The notes under the pieces are model-generated. The model made no database searches. It had not been told where the DNA came from and was given only the letters and a program-made list of their open reading frames with translations. Shown here one piece after another: positions 40,911-50,407 of a stretch of DNA of 59,427 nucleotides. Location: the NCBI RefSeq assembly GCF_900100795.1, contig NZ_FNCO01000025.1, positions 1 to 59,427 on the forward strand, in the 5' to 3' direction. The stretch's first letter is position 1; every line of letters begins with the position of its first letter. The stretch is from Pseudomonas abietaniphila. Its GTDB lineage: Bacteria; Pseudomonadota; Gammaproteobacteria; Pseudomonadales; Pseudomonadaceae. The position numbers and the translations under genes are program-made.

Positions 40911-41516
40911 ATGCGTAGCCTGGTTTTACTGCTGACGTTGTTGGCATTGAGTGGCTGCATGCACGTCAGCGATCTGGCACAAGGCGCCCACGACGAGCTC
41001 AGCGATGCGGGTCTGCTGGACCATAGCTCGACGCGCCGGATCAATAACTTCCGCCTGCAGCCGGACTCGTTCATTTATATCGCTCAAGGCGCCTTTGCTC
41101 CGCCGGGTGGCGCGTATCCGCGTCCTAACGTGGTGGCCGAAGAAGCCTTCAACGGTTTCATCGAGTACTTCCCGATGGTTCGCCGCGCCCGCGCACCGGA
41201 AGGTCTGGATGATGCGATGAACGAGGCCCGTGCGGCCGGCGCGCATTATCTGCTCTATACCCGCTTCGCCAAGGCGGACGACCGCATTGGCAATTTTGAC
41301 GAGTGGTCGGACCAGGAAGCGGTGGATCGTCTGGGGATCGACAGCGGCGTGATTCAACTGATGCTGATTGAAACCAACACCCGCTATCTGATCGATTCGG
41401 CGCGCATTCACAGCCGTGGTGGCTTGTTGACGCTGCACGATACCAAGCCTGAGGATTTGCTAGGTCCACCGATGGAGGATTACGCTCGCAGTTTGTTGGG
41501 CGTCGAAGCCCGCTGA
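40911..41516 (+). CDS. DUF4823 lipoprotein
   Basis: The 201-residue product has a lipoprotein signal (MRSLVLLLTLLALSGC). Its mature domain has the DUF4823 pattern: SFIYIAQGAFAPPGGAYP, AGAHYLLYTRFAKADDRIGNFDEW and IDSARIHSRGG. This is a predicted periplasmic or outer-membrane lipoprotein of unknown function. A clear GGAGGAAGTA precedes the ATG. The next gene starts 11 bases after it, so the pair is co-transcribed. Confidence 0.85.
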   Translation: MRSLVLLLTLLALSGCMHVSDLAQGAHDELSDAGLLDHSSTRRINNFRLQPDSFIYIAQGAFAPPGGAYPRPNVVAEEAFNGFIEYFPMVRRARAPEGLDDAMNEARAAGAHYLLYTRFAKADDRIGNFDEWSDQEAVDRLGIDSGVIQLMLIETNTRYLIDSARIHSRGGLLTLHDTKPEDLLGPPMEDYARSLLGVEAR

Positions 41517-41526
41517 GGAATAGCGA

Positions 41527-42090
41527 ATGAGTGATCCGGGCAAAGCCAACGACCTGCTGGCGCAGATCCCCAAGAGCGGCAAAGGTTTGCCGCCTGTGCA
41601 CCTGTGGAATCCGGATTTCTGTGGCGATATCGACATGCGGATCGCCCGTGACGGCACCTGGTTCTATCTGGGGACGCCGATCGGGCGCAAACCCATGGTC
41701 CGGCTCTTTTCCACCATCATCCGACGCGACGGCGATGACTATTTCCTGATCACGCCGGTCGAGAAGGTCGGCATCACGGTCGATGACGCGCCTTTCGTGG
41801 CCGTATTGCTGGAGGTGCAGGGCGAGGGCGAATCACAGGTGCTGCGTTTCACCACCAATGTCGAAGACGCGGTGGAGGCGGGCGCCGAGCATCCTTTGCG
41901 CGTCTCGATCGACCCGGCCACCCAGGAACCTGCACCCTACCTTCATGTGCGCGCCAACCTGGAGGCCTTGATTCACCGCAATGTCTTCTATCAACTGGTT
42001 GATCTCTCGGTCACCCGCGAGATCGACGGGGAGCGCTGGATGGGCGTCTGGAGCCATGGCGAGTTCTTCCGTATCGGTCTGGAACCCTGA
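41527..42090 (+). CDS. DUF1285 family protein
   Basis: The 187-residue cytosolic protein shows DUF1285 features. Examples are PPVHLWNPDFCGDIDMRIARDGTWFYLGTPIGR and the closing NVFYQLVDLS and MGVWSHGEFFRIG. Crystal structures exist for the family but no role. It follows the DUF4823 gene directly and is a conserved Pseudomonas core gene. Confidence 0.88.
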   Translation: MSDPGKANDLLAQIPKSGKGLPPVHLWNPDFCGDIDMRIARDGTWFYLGTPIGRKPMVRLFSTIIRRDGDDYFLITPVEKVGITVDDAPFVAVLLEVQGEGESQVLRFTTNVEDAVEAGAEHPLRVSIDPATQEPAPYLHVRANLEALIHRNVFYQLVDLSVTREIDGERWMGVWSHGEFFRIGLEP

Positions 42091-42187
42091 CGGATCGAAG
42101 CGTGTTGCTGTGTGTTTTGCCAGGTCAATTGCCTGGCACCTCTCTCGCGGTTAAAGTGCCGCCCCCCGATTTTTCTGAGGTTTTTGC

Positions 42188-43198
42188 ATGAGCCAGTCCA
42201 TTGATATCGCCGTGATCGGCGCCACCGGTACTGTCGGCGAAACCATCGTCCAGATTCTTGAAGAGCGCGATTTCCCGGTGGGTGATCTGCACCTGCTGGC
42301 CAGTGCGGAATCGGCGGGCAGCTCGGTCGCGTATCGCGGCAAGAACGTCCGCGTGCGTGAGGTCGACGCGTTTGACTTCAACAAGGTAAAGATCGCCTTT
42401 TTTGCCGCAGGCCCGGCCGTGACCCGCAGTTACGCCGCACGCGCGACCGCGGCGGGTTGTGCCGTGATCGATCTGTCTGGCGGTCTGCCGGTCGAGCAGG
42501 CGCCTAACGTGGTCCCCGAGGTCAACGCTCCGTTGCTCGCCCGCCTGACAAAACCCTATCAGGTCGCCTGCCCGAGCCCTGCAGCGGCAGCGTTGTCCGT
42601 CGTGCTGGCGCCGTTGCATGCGCTCATCGATGTCCAGCGGATCAGCGTGACCGCCTGCATGGCGGTGTCGAGCCTGGGCCGCGAAGGCGTCACCGAACTC
42701 GCGCGGCAAACCGCTGAATTGCTGAATGTTCGACCGCTGGAACCCAAGGTGTTTGACCGGCAGATGGCGTTCAACGTGTTGGCGCAAGTCGGCACGCCAG
42801 ACGCGCAGGGTCATGTTCCCCTTGAAAAACGTTTGGTCGCCGAGTTGCGAGAGTTGCTCTCGCTGCCTTTAATCAAGGTCGGTGTGACCTGCATTCAAGT
42901 ACCTGTGTTTTTCGGCGATAGCCTGAGCGTGTCGGTGCAGACGTCGGCGTCCGTGGATGTTGCAGCGGTCGCTGCGGCGCTCGATGCCGCACAGGGGATC
43001 GAACTGGTCGACGCAGGGGATTATCCGACGCCGGTCGGCGATGCGGTTGGCCAGGATGCTGTCTACGTAGGACGCTTGCGTGGCGGGATCGACGATGCCT
43101 GTGAGCTCAATTTCTGGGTGACGTCGGACAATGTGCGCAAAGGTGCGGCGCTGAACGCTGTGCAGGTGGCTGAATTGTTGATAAAAGACGTTGTGTAA
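42188..43198 (+). CDS. Aspartate-semialdehyde dehydrogenase paralogue (USG-1 type)
   Basis: The 336-residue protein has the ASD fold: NADP-binding IAVIGATGTVGETI, then FAAGPAVTRSY and a C-terminal dimerisation half. The catalytic cysteine region, normally N-C-S/T in a nucleophile loop, reads ACPSPAAAALS here, so the cysteine is displaced and the usual asparagine is lost. This is the USG-1 type paralogue that precedes fimV in Pseudomonas. It is likely not the biosynthetic ASD of lysine and threonine, and its function is unknown. The start follows TGAGG and six bases. Confidence 0.85.
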   Translation: MSQSIDIAVIGATGTVGETIVQILEERDFPVGDLHLLASAESAGSSVAYRGKNVRVREVDAFDFNKVKIAFFAAGPAVTRSYAARATAAGCAVIDLSGGLPVEQAPNVVPEVNAPLLARLTKPYQVACPSPAAAALSVVLAPLHALIDVQRISVTACMAVSSLGREGVTELARQTAELLNVRPLEPKVFDRQMAFNVLAQVGTPDAQGHVPLEKRLVAELRELLSLPLIKVGVTCIQVPVFFGDSLSVSVQTSASVDVAAVAAALDAAQGIELVDAGDYPTPVGDAVGQDAVYVGRLRGGIDDACELNFWVTSDNVRKGAALNAVQVAELLIKDVV

Positions 43199-43314
43199 AA
43201 GATACTTGCCAACAATTCAAAGAATCATTCTAGCTGCGGCGTGTCGAAACGCCCTACGCCCTAGCAGGCTTTATCTTCTCGGTTGCCGGGGAAATTTTAA
43301 ACAAGGGATGGGCT

Positions 43315-46113
43315 ATGGTTCAGGTTCGTAAACTGGTTTTAGCAATCGCTGCGGCTTCGGCGCTGACGTCCGGGATGGCCCAGGCGCTCGGGCTCGGCGG
43401 TTTGACCGTCAAGTCGACCCTGAATCAGCCGCTGCTGGCCGAAATCGAACTCACGCAAGTTCAGGACCTCAATGCGGCGCAGGTCGTGCCGAGTCTGGCC
43501 ACTTCTGCCGAGTTCGCGCAAGCGGGCGTCGGCCGGATGGCGATCCTCGATGACTTGACGTTTACCCCGGTGGTCAATCCCGGTGGCAAGAGCGTGCTGC
43601 GGATCACGTCGACCAAGCCCATCCGCGATCCCTATGTGAAATTCCTCGTGCAGGTGCTCTGGCCCAATGGCCGTGTGCTGCGCGAATACAGCCTGTTGCT
43701 TGATCCGCCGAAGTTTTCGCCACAGGCGGCCGCTGCCGCCGCGCAATTGCCGTCCACTGCACCGAGCGCCGCGCCCGCGCAGGCTCCGGCCGCACAAACC
43801 CCTGCGCCTACGCCTGCCCAGCCACCGGCTGCACCGGCCTCGCCGAAATACACCGAATACACCACGGCCAACAACGACACGTTGTGGGAGATCGCCGAAC
43901 GTGTGCGTAACGGCGGTACCGTGCAGCAAACCATGCTGGCGATTCAGGCGCTCAATCCGGATGCGTTTATCGCAGGCAATATCAACCGGCTGAAGAAAGG
44001 CCAGGTGTTGCGCCTGCCTTCGTTGCAGGAAGTCACCGCGACGCCGCAGCCGCGCGCCGTGGCCGAGGTCGCCGAGCAGAATCGTGCCTGGCGTGAGGGC
44101 CGTCGCATGCCAACCGGCGCGCGTCAGGTCGATGCGACCCGCCGTGATCGCACCGACGCGACGCCTGCCCAGATCGACGCCAAGGACAACCTCAGTCTGG
44201 TCGCGGCCAACACCAAGCCAGGTGCGAAGGGCGCTGCCGGTGATGCCGCCGAGCTGAACAACAAGCTCGCGGTGACCCAGGAAAGCCTGGACAGCACCCG
44301 TCGCGACAATGCCGAGCTGAAGAGCCGCATGAGCGATTTGCAAAGTCAGGTCGACAAGCTGAATCGCCTGATCCAGTTGAAGAACGATCAGTTGGCCAAG
44401 ATGCAGGCCGCTGGCGCAGCGGTTCCACCGCCTGCTGCCGACGCGAACAGCACCGTCAGCCCGAACAGCGTGACCAATCCGAACAACGCCGCCAACCCGG
44501 CGATGCCAGCCGAAATCGTTCCGCCGTCAGCCGCGCCGGACGCGGCCGGCAAACCACCGAATGAAATCGCGCCGGAGGACGCGCTGCCGGTCGAGGGCGC
44601 CAAGGTGACGGGTGCGACGCCGGATCAGCCGCTGGCCGTTGTGCCGCCTGACGCGTCGAGTAACGCTGACAACCAGAGCACCCTCGACAAGATTCTGGCC
44701 AGTCCGATGCTCATGGGGCTGATCGGTGGTGGTGCGTTGTTGGTGCTGCTGTTGCTTCTGTTGCTGTTGGCCCGTCGTCGCAACGCGTTGATTGAGGCTG
44801 AGAAACATCGACAAATGGCTCGCGCTCTGTCGGAAGAGTCTGACTTTGCGTCAGACATGGACATGCCTGAAAGCAGTTTCGAGGGTCTGGAGGTGCCTGC
44901 GCCCAATGTAAAGATGGCACCGCTGGCGGCCGTGATCGTCGAGCCGACCCGCGAACGTCCCGCTGATGTCCTCGTGCAGGCCGAAATCCACATCGCTTAT
45001 GGCCGCACCAATCAGGCTGCCGCGTTGCTGGAAGAAGCCATCAAGGAAGAGCCTCTGCGCAGCGATCTGCGCCTCAAGCTCATGGAAATCTACGCCCAGC
45101 AGGACAACCAGGCAGGTTTCGTCGCTCAGGAGCGGCAGCTGGTTGCCACGGGAAAGAACCACGCTGAAGTCGAGCAGCTCAAAACCCGTTATCCCGCCAT
45201 GGCAGCTGCGGCTGCAGCAGCGGCGGGTGTTGCGTCAGCGGCGGCTTTGGCGTCGGAAATGGATGCAAAGTACGTTGAGGATCTGCTGAGCGATAAAGAT
45301 GAGCCCGCGCCGGCAGTAGAACCTGAGCCTGAGCCTGAGCCTGCGCCGGAGCCTGTCGTGCAAGCGCCCGATGACTTCGACACCGCGTTCGATTTGAGCC
45401 TGGACGACCTCGAGGCCACGTCGCCTGCAGAGGTTAAGGACCACTCCGCGCACGTGGCGGATGACGGCCTCGACGATCTTGATCTGGACGCGCCGTTTGG
45501 CGGTTCGACCCCCGACGACCTGGATTTCGATTCGATCCTGCGCGAACAGACCGAAGCCAAGAATACCGAGCCGACCGACCTGGCGGACTTCGACCTGAAC
45601 CTGGCCGAAGATCAACCGGGGCTAAAGGCTGAGGACGATTATCTGTTGGGCATGGACGATGAGTTGCGCGATCTGCCAGCCTTCGACGAGACGGCGGACC
45701 TGGGTGCCAGCAAACCTGCCTCGGAAGATGACCTTGAGTTGCCGGCCGATTTCGATCTGTCGCTGGCCGACGAGATGGAGACCGAGCAGGCTTCGCAAGC
45801 CTTTGCCTCCGAGATCGATGACGTGAACGCCGAGCTTGATCGCCTCTCGCAGAGTCTGGAGCAGCCTGCCATCGCCAAGCCGTTCGACAGCCCGCCGGCC
45901 TTCACGGAAGACGACGCGTTGCTGGCCGATGACGAGCCTGAGTTCGATTTCCTTTCGGGCACCGATGAAGCGGCAACCAAGCTGGACCTGGCCCGTGCCT
46001 ACATCGAAATGGGCGACGCCGACGGCGCTCGCGACATTCTCGATGAGGTCGTGGCGGAAGGGGATGACGGGCAGAAAACCGAAGCCCGGGATATGTTGTC
46101 GCGACTCGCCTGA
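43315..46113 (+). CDS. fimV: FimV, LysM-containing polar pilus and motility protein
   Basis: The 932-residue protein has a signal peptide, a conserved N-terminal domain (GLGGLTVKSTLNQPLLAEIEL), a Pro/Ala-rich linker, and a LysM domain (YTTANNDTLWEIAERVRNGGTV) near residues 180-230. A coiled coil near 315-365 follows, then one transmembrane helix near 463-485. The long acidic cytoplasmic region ends in a TPR-like FimV_C segment (KLDLARAYIEMGDADGARDIL). FimV binds peptidoglycan and organises type IV pili, cAMP signalling and polar c-di-GMP proteins. PEPEPEPAPE lies in the acidic part. A terminator follows 20 bases after the stop. Confidence 0.95.
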   Translation: MVQVRKLVLAIAAASALTSGMAQALGLGGLTVKSTLNQPLLAEIELTQVQDLNAAQVVPSLATSAEFAQAGVGRMAILDDLTFTPVVNPGGKSVLRITSTKPIRDPYVKFLVQVLWPNGRVLREYSLLLDPPKFSPQAAAAAAQLPSTAPSAAPAQAPAAQTPAPTPAQPPAAPASPKYTEYTTANNDTLWEIAERVRNGGTVQQTMLAIQALNPDAFIAGNINRLKKGQVLRLPSLQEVTATPQPRAVAEVAEQNRAWREGRRMPTGARQVDATRRDRTDATPAQIDAKDNLSLVAANTKPGAKGAAGDAAELNNKLAVTQESLDSTRRDNAELKSRMSDLQSQVDKLNRLIQLKNDQLAKMQAAGAAVPPPAADANSTVSPNSVTNPNNAANPAMPAEIVPPSAAPDAAGKPPNEIAPEDALPVEGAKVTGATPDQPLAVVPPDASSNADNQSTLDKILASPMLMGLIGGGALLVLLLLLLLLARRRNALIEAEKHRQMARALSEESDFASDMDMPESSFEGLEVPAPNVKMAPLAAVIVEPTRERPADVLVQAEIHIAYGRTNQAAALLEEAIKEEPLRSDLRLKLMEIYAQQDNQAGFVAQERQLVATGKNHAEVEQLKTRYPAMAAAAAAAAGVASAAALASEMDAKYVEDLLSDKDEPAPAVEPEPEPEPAPEPVVQAPDDFDTAFDLSLDDLEATSPAEVKDHSAHVADDGLDDLDLDAPFGGSTPDDLDFDSILREQTEAKNTEPTDLADFDLNLAEDQPGLKAEDDYLLGMDDELRDLPAFDETADLGASKPASEDDLELPADFDLSLADEMETEQASQAFASEIDDVNAELDRLSQSLEQPAIAKPFDSPPAFTEDDALLADDEPEFDFLSGTDEAATKLDLARAYIEMGDADGARDILDEVVAEGDDGQKTEARDMLSRLA

Positions 46114-46132
46114 TCCGGATGTGCTTTGTGTG

Positions 46133-46160
46133 AAAAACGACCGCCTCGGCGGTCGTTTTT
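46133..46160 (+). terminator. Rho-independent terminator after fimV
   Basis: AAACGACCGCC, a short loop, GGCGGTCGTTTTT. A stable stem with T tail lies 20 bases after the fimV stop. Confidence 0.9.
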
Positions 46161-46337
46161 ATTTGGAATGCGGAAATCTGTGGGAGTTAGCCTGCTCACT
46201 CCCGCAAGGCAGCTGTAATCCTGTGGCTTCGTGCTGTGTCTGAGGTGGAGGGGTGTCGGGCGGTGTTGGGGAGGGGGGCTAGAGGCGGTGACCACTGCCA
46301 ATGGCGTCTTTTCCCGGCATCCGTATAATGGCCGCCC

Positions 46338-47231
46338 TTGCGCATCTCGACAGGCTTCAAGCTCTTGGCAACTACAGACACAGAGGCAGAAACAGCGGCA
46401 GCCGAAATGGCGGCCGAGGGTTTTTCCAGAATCGCACTGGGCGTGGAATACAAAGGTTCGCGTTACAGCGGCTGGCAGCGGCAGTCCACCGGCGTGCTGA
46501 CGGTTCAGGAAACGTTGGAAAACGCCCTGTCCAGAGTGGCCGATTCGCCCGTTTCGCTGATGTGCGCCGGTCGTACCGATGCGGGTGTGCATGCCTGCGG
46601 GCAAGTCGTGCATTTCGATACCAGGGCCGTGCGCACGATGAAAGCGTGGACCATGGGCGCCAACATCAACCTGCCTCACGACATCAGCGTGACCTGGGCG
46701 AAAGAAATGCCTGCGCATTTTCATGCCCGCTTCAAGGCGATTGCCCGCCGCTATCGATACGTCATTTACAACGACCAGATCCGCCCGGCGCACCTGGGCC
46801 AGGAAATCACCTGGAATCACCGTCCGCTGGACGTCGAACGTATGGCGCTGGCGGCCGAGTATCTGGTGGGGACTCACGACTTCAGTGCGTTTCGTGCCGG
46901 GCAATGCCAGGCCAAGTCACCGATCAAGCAGATTCATCACCTGCGCGTCACCCGCCACGGCAAGATGATTGTCATCGATATTCGTGCCAACGCCTTCCTT
47001 CACCACATGGTGCGCAACATCGCCGGTGTGCTGATGACCATCGGGGCAGGGGAGCGGCCGATCGAGTGGGCCAGTGAAGTGCTCGAGAGCCGCGTGCGGC
47101 GTACCGGCGGTGTGACCGCGCATCCATTTGGTCTGTATCTGGTCCAGGTCGAATACCGGGACGAGTTTCCGTTGCCCGAGCGTTATGTCGGTCCGCACTT
47201 TCTCACCGGGTTCACCGAACTGGAAGGCTGA
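46338..47231 (+). CDS. truA: tRNA pseudouridine synthase TruA
   Basis: The 297-residue frame (TTG start at 46338) encodes TruA, which makes pseudouridine at positions 38-40 of tRNA. Catalytic Asp lies in CAGRTDAGVHA, with YKGSRYSGWQRQ and AFLHHMVRNIAGVL further marks. The ATG at 46407 (MAAEGFSRIALGVEY) is an alternative start close to where family conservation begins; ribosome-binding sites are weak for both. The gene begins 225 bases after fimV and leads into trpF. Confidence 0.92.
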   Translation: MRISTGFKLLATTDTEAETAAAEMAAEGFSRIALGVEYKGSRYSGWQRQSTGVLTVQETLENALSRVADSPVSLMCAGRTDAGVHACGQVVHFDTRAVRTMKAWTMGANINLPHDISVTWAKEMPAHFHARFKAIARRYRYVIYNDQIRPAHLGQEITWNHRPLDVERMALAAEYLVGTHDFSAFRAGQCQAKSPIKQIHHLRVTRHGKMIVIDIRANAFLHHMVRNIAGVLMTIGAGERPIEWASEVLESRVRRTGGVTAHPFGLYLVQVEYRDEFPLPERYVGPHFLTGFTELEG

Positions 47232-47290
47232 CGCCCGGTACAGCATTTGCTACCATCCGGGACTTTCGCAAGGCTTGAGGTCTTCACTAC

Positions 47291-47911
47291 ATGTCTGCCG
47301 TTCGCAGCAAGATCTGCGGGATTACCCGCATAGAAGATGCGTTGGCCGCTGTCGAAGCGGGAGCCGACGCCATCGGCTTCGTGTTCTACCCCAAGAGCCC
47401 GCGCGCCGTCACCGTTGAGCAGGCGCACGCGATCATTGCCCAATTACCGCCGTTCGTGAGCACCGTCGGGCTGTTCGTCAATGCTGAGCGGGAAGCCCTG
47501 AACGCCTTGCTCAATGAAGTGCCACTGGACCTTATCCAGTTTCACGGAGACGAAACCCCGGAGCAGTGCGAAGGCTACCAGCGCCCTTACATCAAGGCGC
47601 TGCGTGTGCAGGCCGGTGATGACATCGCCGCCAGCTGCGTCCTGTATGAGAAGGCGAGCGGTATCCTGCTGGATACCTACGTCGCAGGCGTACCCGGCGG
47701 TACGGGCGAAACGTTCGATTGGGCATTGATTCCAAAACATCTGAGCAAGCCGATCATTTTGGCCGGTGGCCTGACGTCGGCTAATGTCTCTCAAGCCATC
47801 GCGCAGGTCCGTCCGTACGCGGTGGACGTCAGCGGTGGCGTGGAAAAGACCAGAGGCATCAAGGATCACGACAAGATCCGCGCCTTCATGAGCGCGGTCC
47901 ACGGCACATGA
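47291..47911 (+). CDS. trpF: Phosphoribosylanthranilate isomerase
   Basis: The 206-residue TIM-barrel enzyme converts phosphoribosylanthranilate to CdRP in tryptophan synthesis. Marks are SKICGITRIEDA with the catalytic Cys, LDLIQFHGDE, YVAGVPGGTGETFDW and DVSGGVEKTRGIKD. It stands away from trpA/B as usual in Pseudomonas and follows truA by 59 bases. Confidence 0.95.
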   Translation: MSAVRSKICGITRIEDALAAVEAGADAIGFVFYPKSPRAVTVEQAHAIIAQLPPFVSTVGLFVNAEREALNALLNEVPLDLIQFHGDETPEQCEGYQRPYIKALRVQAGDDIAASCVLYEKASGILLDTYVAGVPGGTGETFDWALIPKHLSKPIILAGGLTSANVSQAIAQVRPYAVDVSGGVEKTRGIKDHDKIRAFMSAVHGT

Positions 47912-48200
47912 CGTTTTTTCCGATGGCGTGGCCCGTTGATGTGACGACAGACCAGCGGTCGCCGTCCACTAGCCTGCGACCACGGTTTGTGGGCAACCAA
48001 TATTGAACAGGCGAAGACGCTCAGGCGTTTCGCGGTAAGAAGTTGAGCGCAGTCATCGGCATATGTGTCGTTACAGCAGGTCAGGCCAAGGCGCCGATCG
48101 TTGTGCGACGGTTTGCCAGGCTGCAGACGAAATTTGATTAGGCATGCGCGTGGCATTGATCGCCATCGCGTTTCGGCCACCGGTACTGGAGAAAGAAAGC

Positions 48201-49121
48201 ATGAGCAACTGGTTGGTAGACAAACTGATCCCTTCGATCATGCGTTCCGAGGTCAAGAAAAGCTCGGTACCTGAAGGCCTTTGGCACAAATGCCCGTCCT
48301 GTGAGGCGGTGCTGTATCGCCCAGAGCTGGAAAAGACCCTGGACGTTTGCCCGAAGTGCAACCACCACATGCGTATCGACGCCCGCGCGCGTCTGAACAT
48401 TTTCCTCGACACCGAAGGTCGTCAGGAGATCGGTGCGGATCTTGAACCGGTCGATCGTCTGAAATTCCGTGACAGCAAGAAGTACAAGGACCGTCTGACC
48501 GCCGCCCAGAAGCAGACCGGCGAAAAAGACGCACTGATTTCCATGAGCGGCACGCTGTTGAACATGCCGGTGGTGTGCAGTGCCTTTGAATTCTCGTTCA
48601 TGGGCGGTTCGATGGGTGCGATCGTGGGCGAGCGTTTCGTTCAGGCCGCCAACTACGCGCTGGAAAATCGTTGCCCGATGATCTGCTTCGCCGCGTCCGG
48701 TGGCGCGCGCATGCAGGAAGCACTGATTTCCCTGATGCAGATGGCCAAGACCTCGGCGGTCTTGGCGCGCCTGCGTGAAGAAGGCATTCCGTTCATTTCC
48801 GTACTGACCGACCCGGTCTACGGTGGTGTGTCGGCAAGTCTGGCGATGCTGGGTGACGTAATTGTCGCCGAGCCTAAGGCCCTGATCGGTTTTGCGGGTC
48901 CTCGCGTGATCGAGCAAACCGTGCGTGAAAAACTGCCGGAAGGCTTCCAGCGCAGTGAGTTCCTGCTGGATCACGGCGCGATCGACATGATCGTTCACCG
49001 CCAGGAGCTGCGTCAGCGCCTGGGCAATCTGCTCGCTCAGATGATGGGCCTTCCGACCCCTAAATTCGTCGCCCCGAAACTCGAGCCGATCGTTGTTCCG
49101 CCGGCTCCGGCGAACATATGA
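48201..49121 (+). CDS. accD: Acetyl-CoA carboxylase carboxyltransferase beta subunit
   Basis: The 306-residue product carries the N-terminal zinc ribbon (CPSCEAVLY and CPKCNHHMR). The crotonase-fold carboxyltransferase core follows, with SGGARMQEALISLMQMAKTS and DPVYGGVSASLAMLGDV. With AccA it transfers carboxyl from biotin-BCCP to acetyl-CoA to start fatty-acid synthesis. GGAGAAAGAAAGC precedes the ATG at 48201. The stop overlaps the folC start (ATGA). It follows a 290-base region without genes after trpF. Confidence 0.96.
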   Translation: MSNWLVDKLIPSIMRSEVKKSSVPEGLWHKCPSCEAVLYRPELEKTLDVCPKCNHHMRIDARARLNIFLDTEGRQEIGADLEPVDRLKFRDSKKYKDRLTAAQKQTGEKDALISMSGTLLNMPVVCSAFEFSFMGGSMGAIVGERFVQAANYALENRCPMICFAASGGARMQEALISLMQMAKTSAVLARLREEGIPFISVLTDPVYGGVSASLAMLGDVIVAEPKALIGFAGPRVIEQTVREKLPEGFQRSEFLLDHGAIDMIVHRQELRQRLGNLLAQMMGLPTPKFVAPKLEPIVVPPAPANI

Positions 49122-50404
49122 CCGCACGCTCTCTGAGCGACTGGCTCAGCTACCTGGAGCAGCTGCATCCGTCTGCCATTGACATGGGGCTGGACCGTTC
49201 GCAACAGGTAGCGCTGAACATCGGTCTGAGCCGCCCCGCGCCTCGCGTCATTACGGTCACCGGCACCAACGGCAAAGGCTCGACCTGTGCCTTTGTCGCC
49301 TCGTTGTTGCAAGCGCAGGGCTTGAAGGTCGGCGTCTACAGCTCGCCACACCTGGTCCGTTACAACGAGCGGGTGCAGGTGCAGGGCGTTGAAGCCACCG
49401 ATGAGCAGTTGTGCGAGGCCTTCGAGGTGATCGAGAAGGCGCGTGGCGACATTTCCCTGACTTACTTTGAAATGGGCACGCTGGCGGCGTTCTGGCTGTT
49501 CGAGCAGGCGGCGCTGGACGCTGTGGTGCTGGAAGTCGGTCTGGGCGGGCGGCTGGATGCGGTCAACCTGATAGACGCCGACATGGCGCTGGTGACCAGT
49601 ATCGGTGTCGATCATGCCGAGTGGCTGGGCAACACCCGAGAGTCGGTGGCGTTCGAAAAAGCCGGTATTTTCCGTGAAGGGCGTCCCGCGCTGTGTGGCG
49701 ATCTTGATCCGCCTCAGCCGTTGCTGGATCGCGCGCAGGCCTTGAATTGCCCGCTGTCCTTGCGCGGCACTGATTTCGATCTGTCCGTCGAGTCGGCGTC
49801 CTGGAACTGGTTTGGCACCGATGCCAAGGGGCAACGCGTCGAGTTGCGCGACCTGCCGCTGCTCGACTTGCCGATGCAGAATGCCGCGCTGGCGTTGCAG
49901 GCCTATCTGTTGATGGGGCTGCCGTGGAATGAGGCATCCATTCGTGCTGCCTTGCTGGATACGCGTGTCACCGGCCGACTGGATCGGCGTACGTTTGAGT
50001 GGCAGGGTAAGCAGTTGCACCTGTTACTGGATGTTGGGCACAACCCGCATGCGGCGGTCTTCCTGGCTCAGCGCCTGGATCAGCGGCCTGTCGCGGGCGA
50101 GCGTCTTGCGGTGTTCGGCCTGCTCGGCGACAAGGATCTGGACGGCGTGCTGAGCGCGCTGACGCATTGCTTCATCCGTTGGGCGGTGGCGCCGCTGCCG
50201 ACTGCGCGCAGTCGCTCGGAGCAGGAAATTGCTCAGGCATTACAGAACCTTGGCGCGACCGTGACGTCCTACCCCAGTGTCGCGCAGGCGCTTGAGGCGC
50301 AGTGTGCACACGCGACAGCGGACGACGAAATTGTCCTGTTCGGGTCTTTTTATTGCGTAGCCGAGGCCCTGGAATGGCTTGCTGGCGCGTCACGGAGGAA
50401 GTGA
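49118..50404 (+). CDS. folC: Folylpolyglutamate/dihydrofolate synthase
   Basis: The 428-residue enzyme adds glutamates to folates and makes dihydrofolate. It has the Mur-ligase P-loop TGTNGKGSTCAF, then GGRLDAVNLI, and the C-terminal domain with LDVGHNPHAAV. Translation is coupled to accD by the ATGA overlap. This is core gene order in Pseudomonas. Confidence 0.95.
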   Translation: MTARSLSDWLSYLEQLHPSAIDMGLDRSQQVALNIGLSRPAPRVITVTGTNGKGSTCAFVASLLQAQGLKVGVYSSPHLVRYNERVQVQGVEATDEQLCEAFEVIEKARGDISLTYFEMGTLAAFWLFEQAALDAVVLEVGLGGRLDAVNLIDADMALVTSIGVDHAEWLGNTRESVAFEKAGIFREGRPALCGDLDPPQPLLDRAQALNCPLSLRGTDFDLSVESASWNWFGTDAKGQRVELRDLPLLDLPMQNAALALQAYLLMGLPWNEASIRAALLDTRVTGRLDRRTFEWQGKQLHLLLDVGHNPHAAVFLAQRLDQRPVAGERLAVFGLLGDKDLDGVLSALTHCFIRWAVAPLPTARSRSEQEIAQALQNLGATVTSYPSVAQALEAQCAHATADDEIVLFGSFYCVAEALEWLAGASRRK

Positions 50405-50407
50405 CAC

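Noticed and set aside
42188..43198. True biosynthetic aspartate-semialdehyde dehydrogenase
   Set aside because: The catalytic cysteine loop is altered, so I call it a USG-1 type paralogue.
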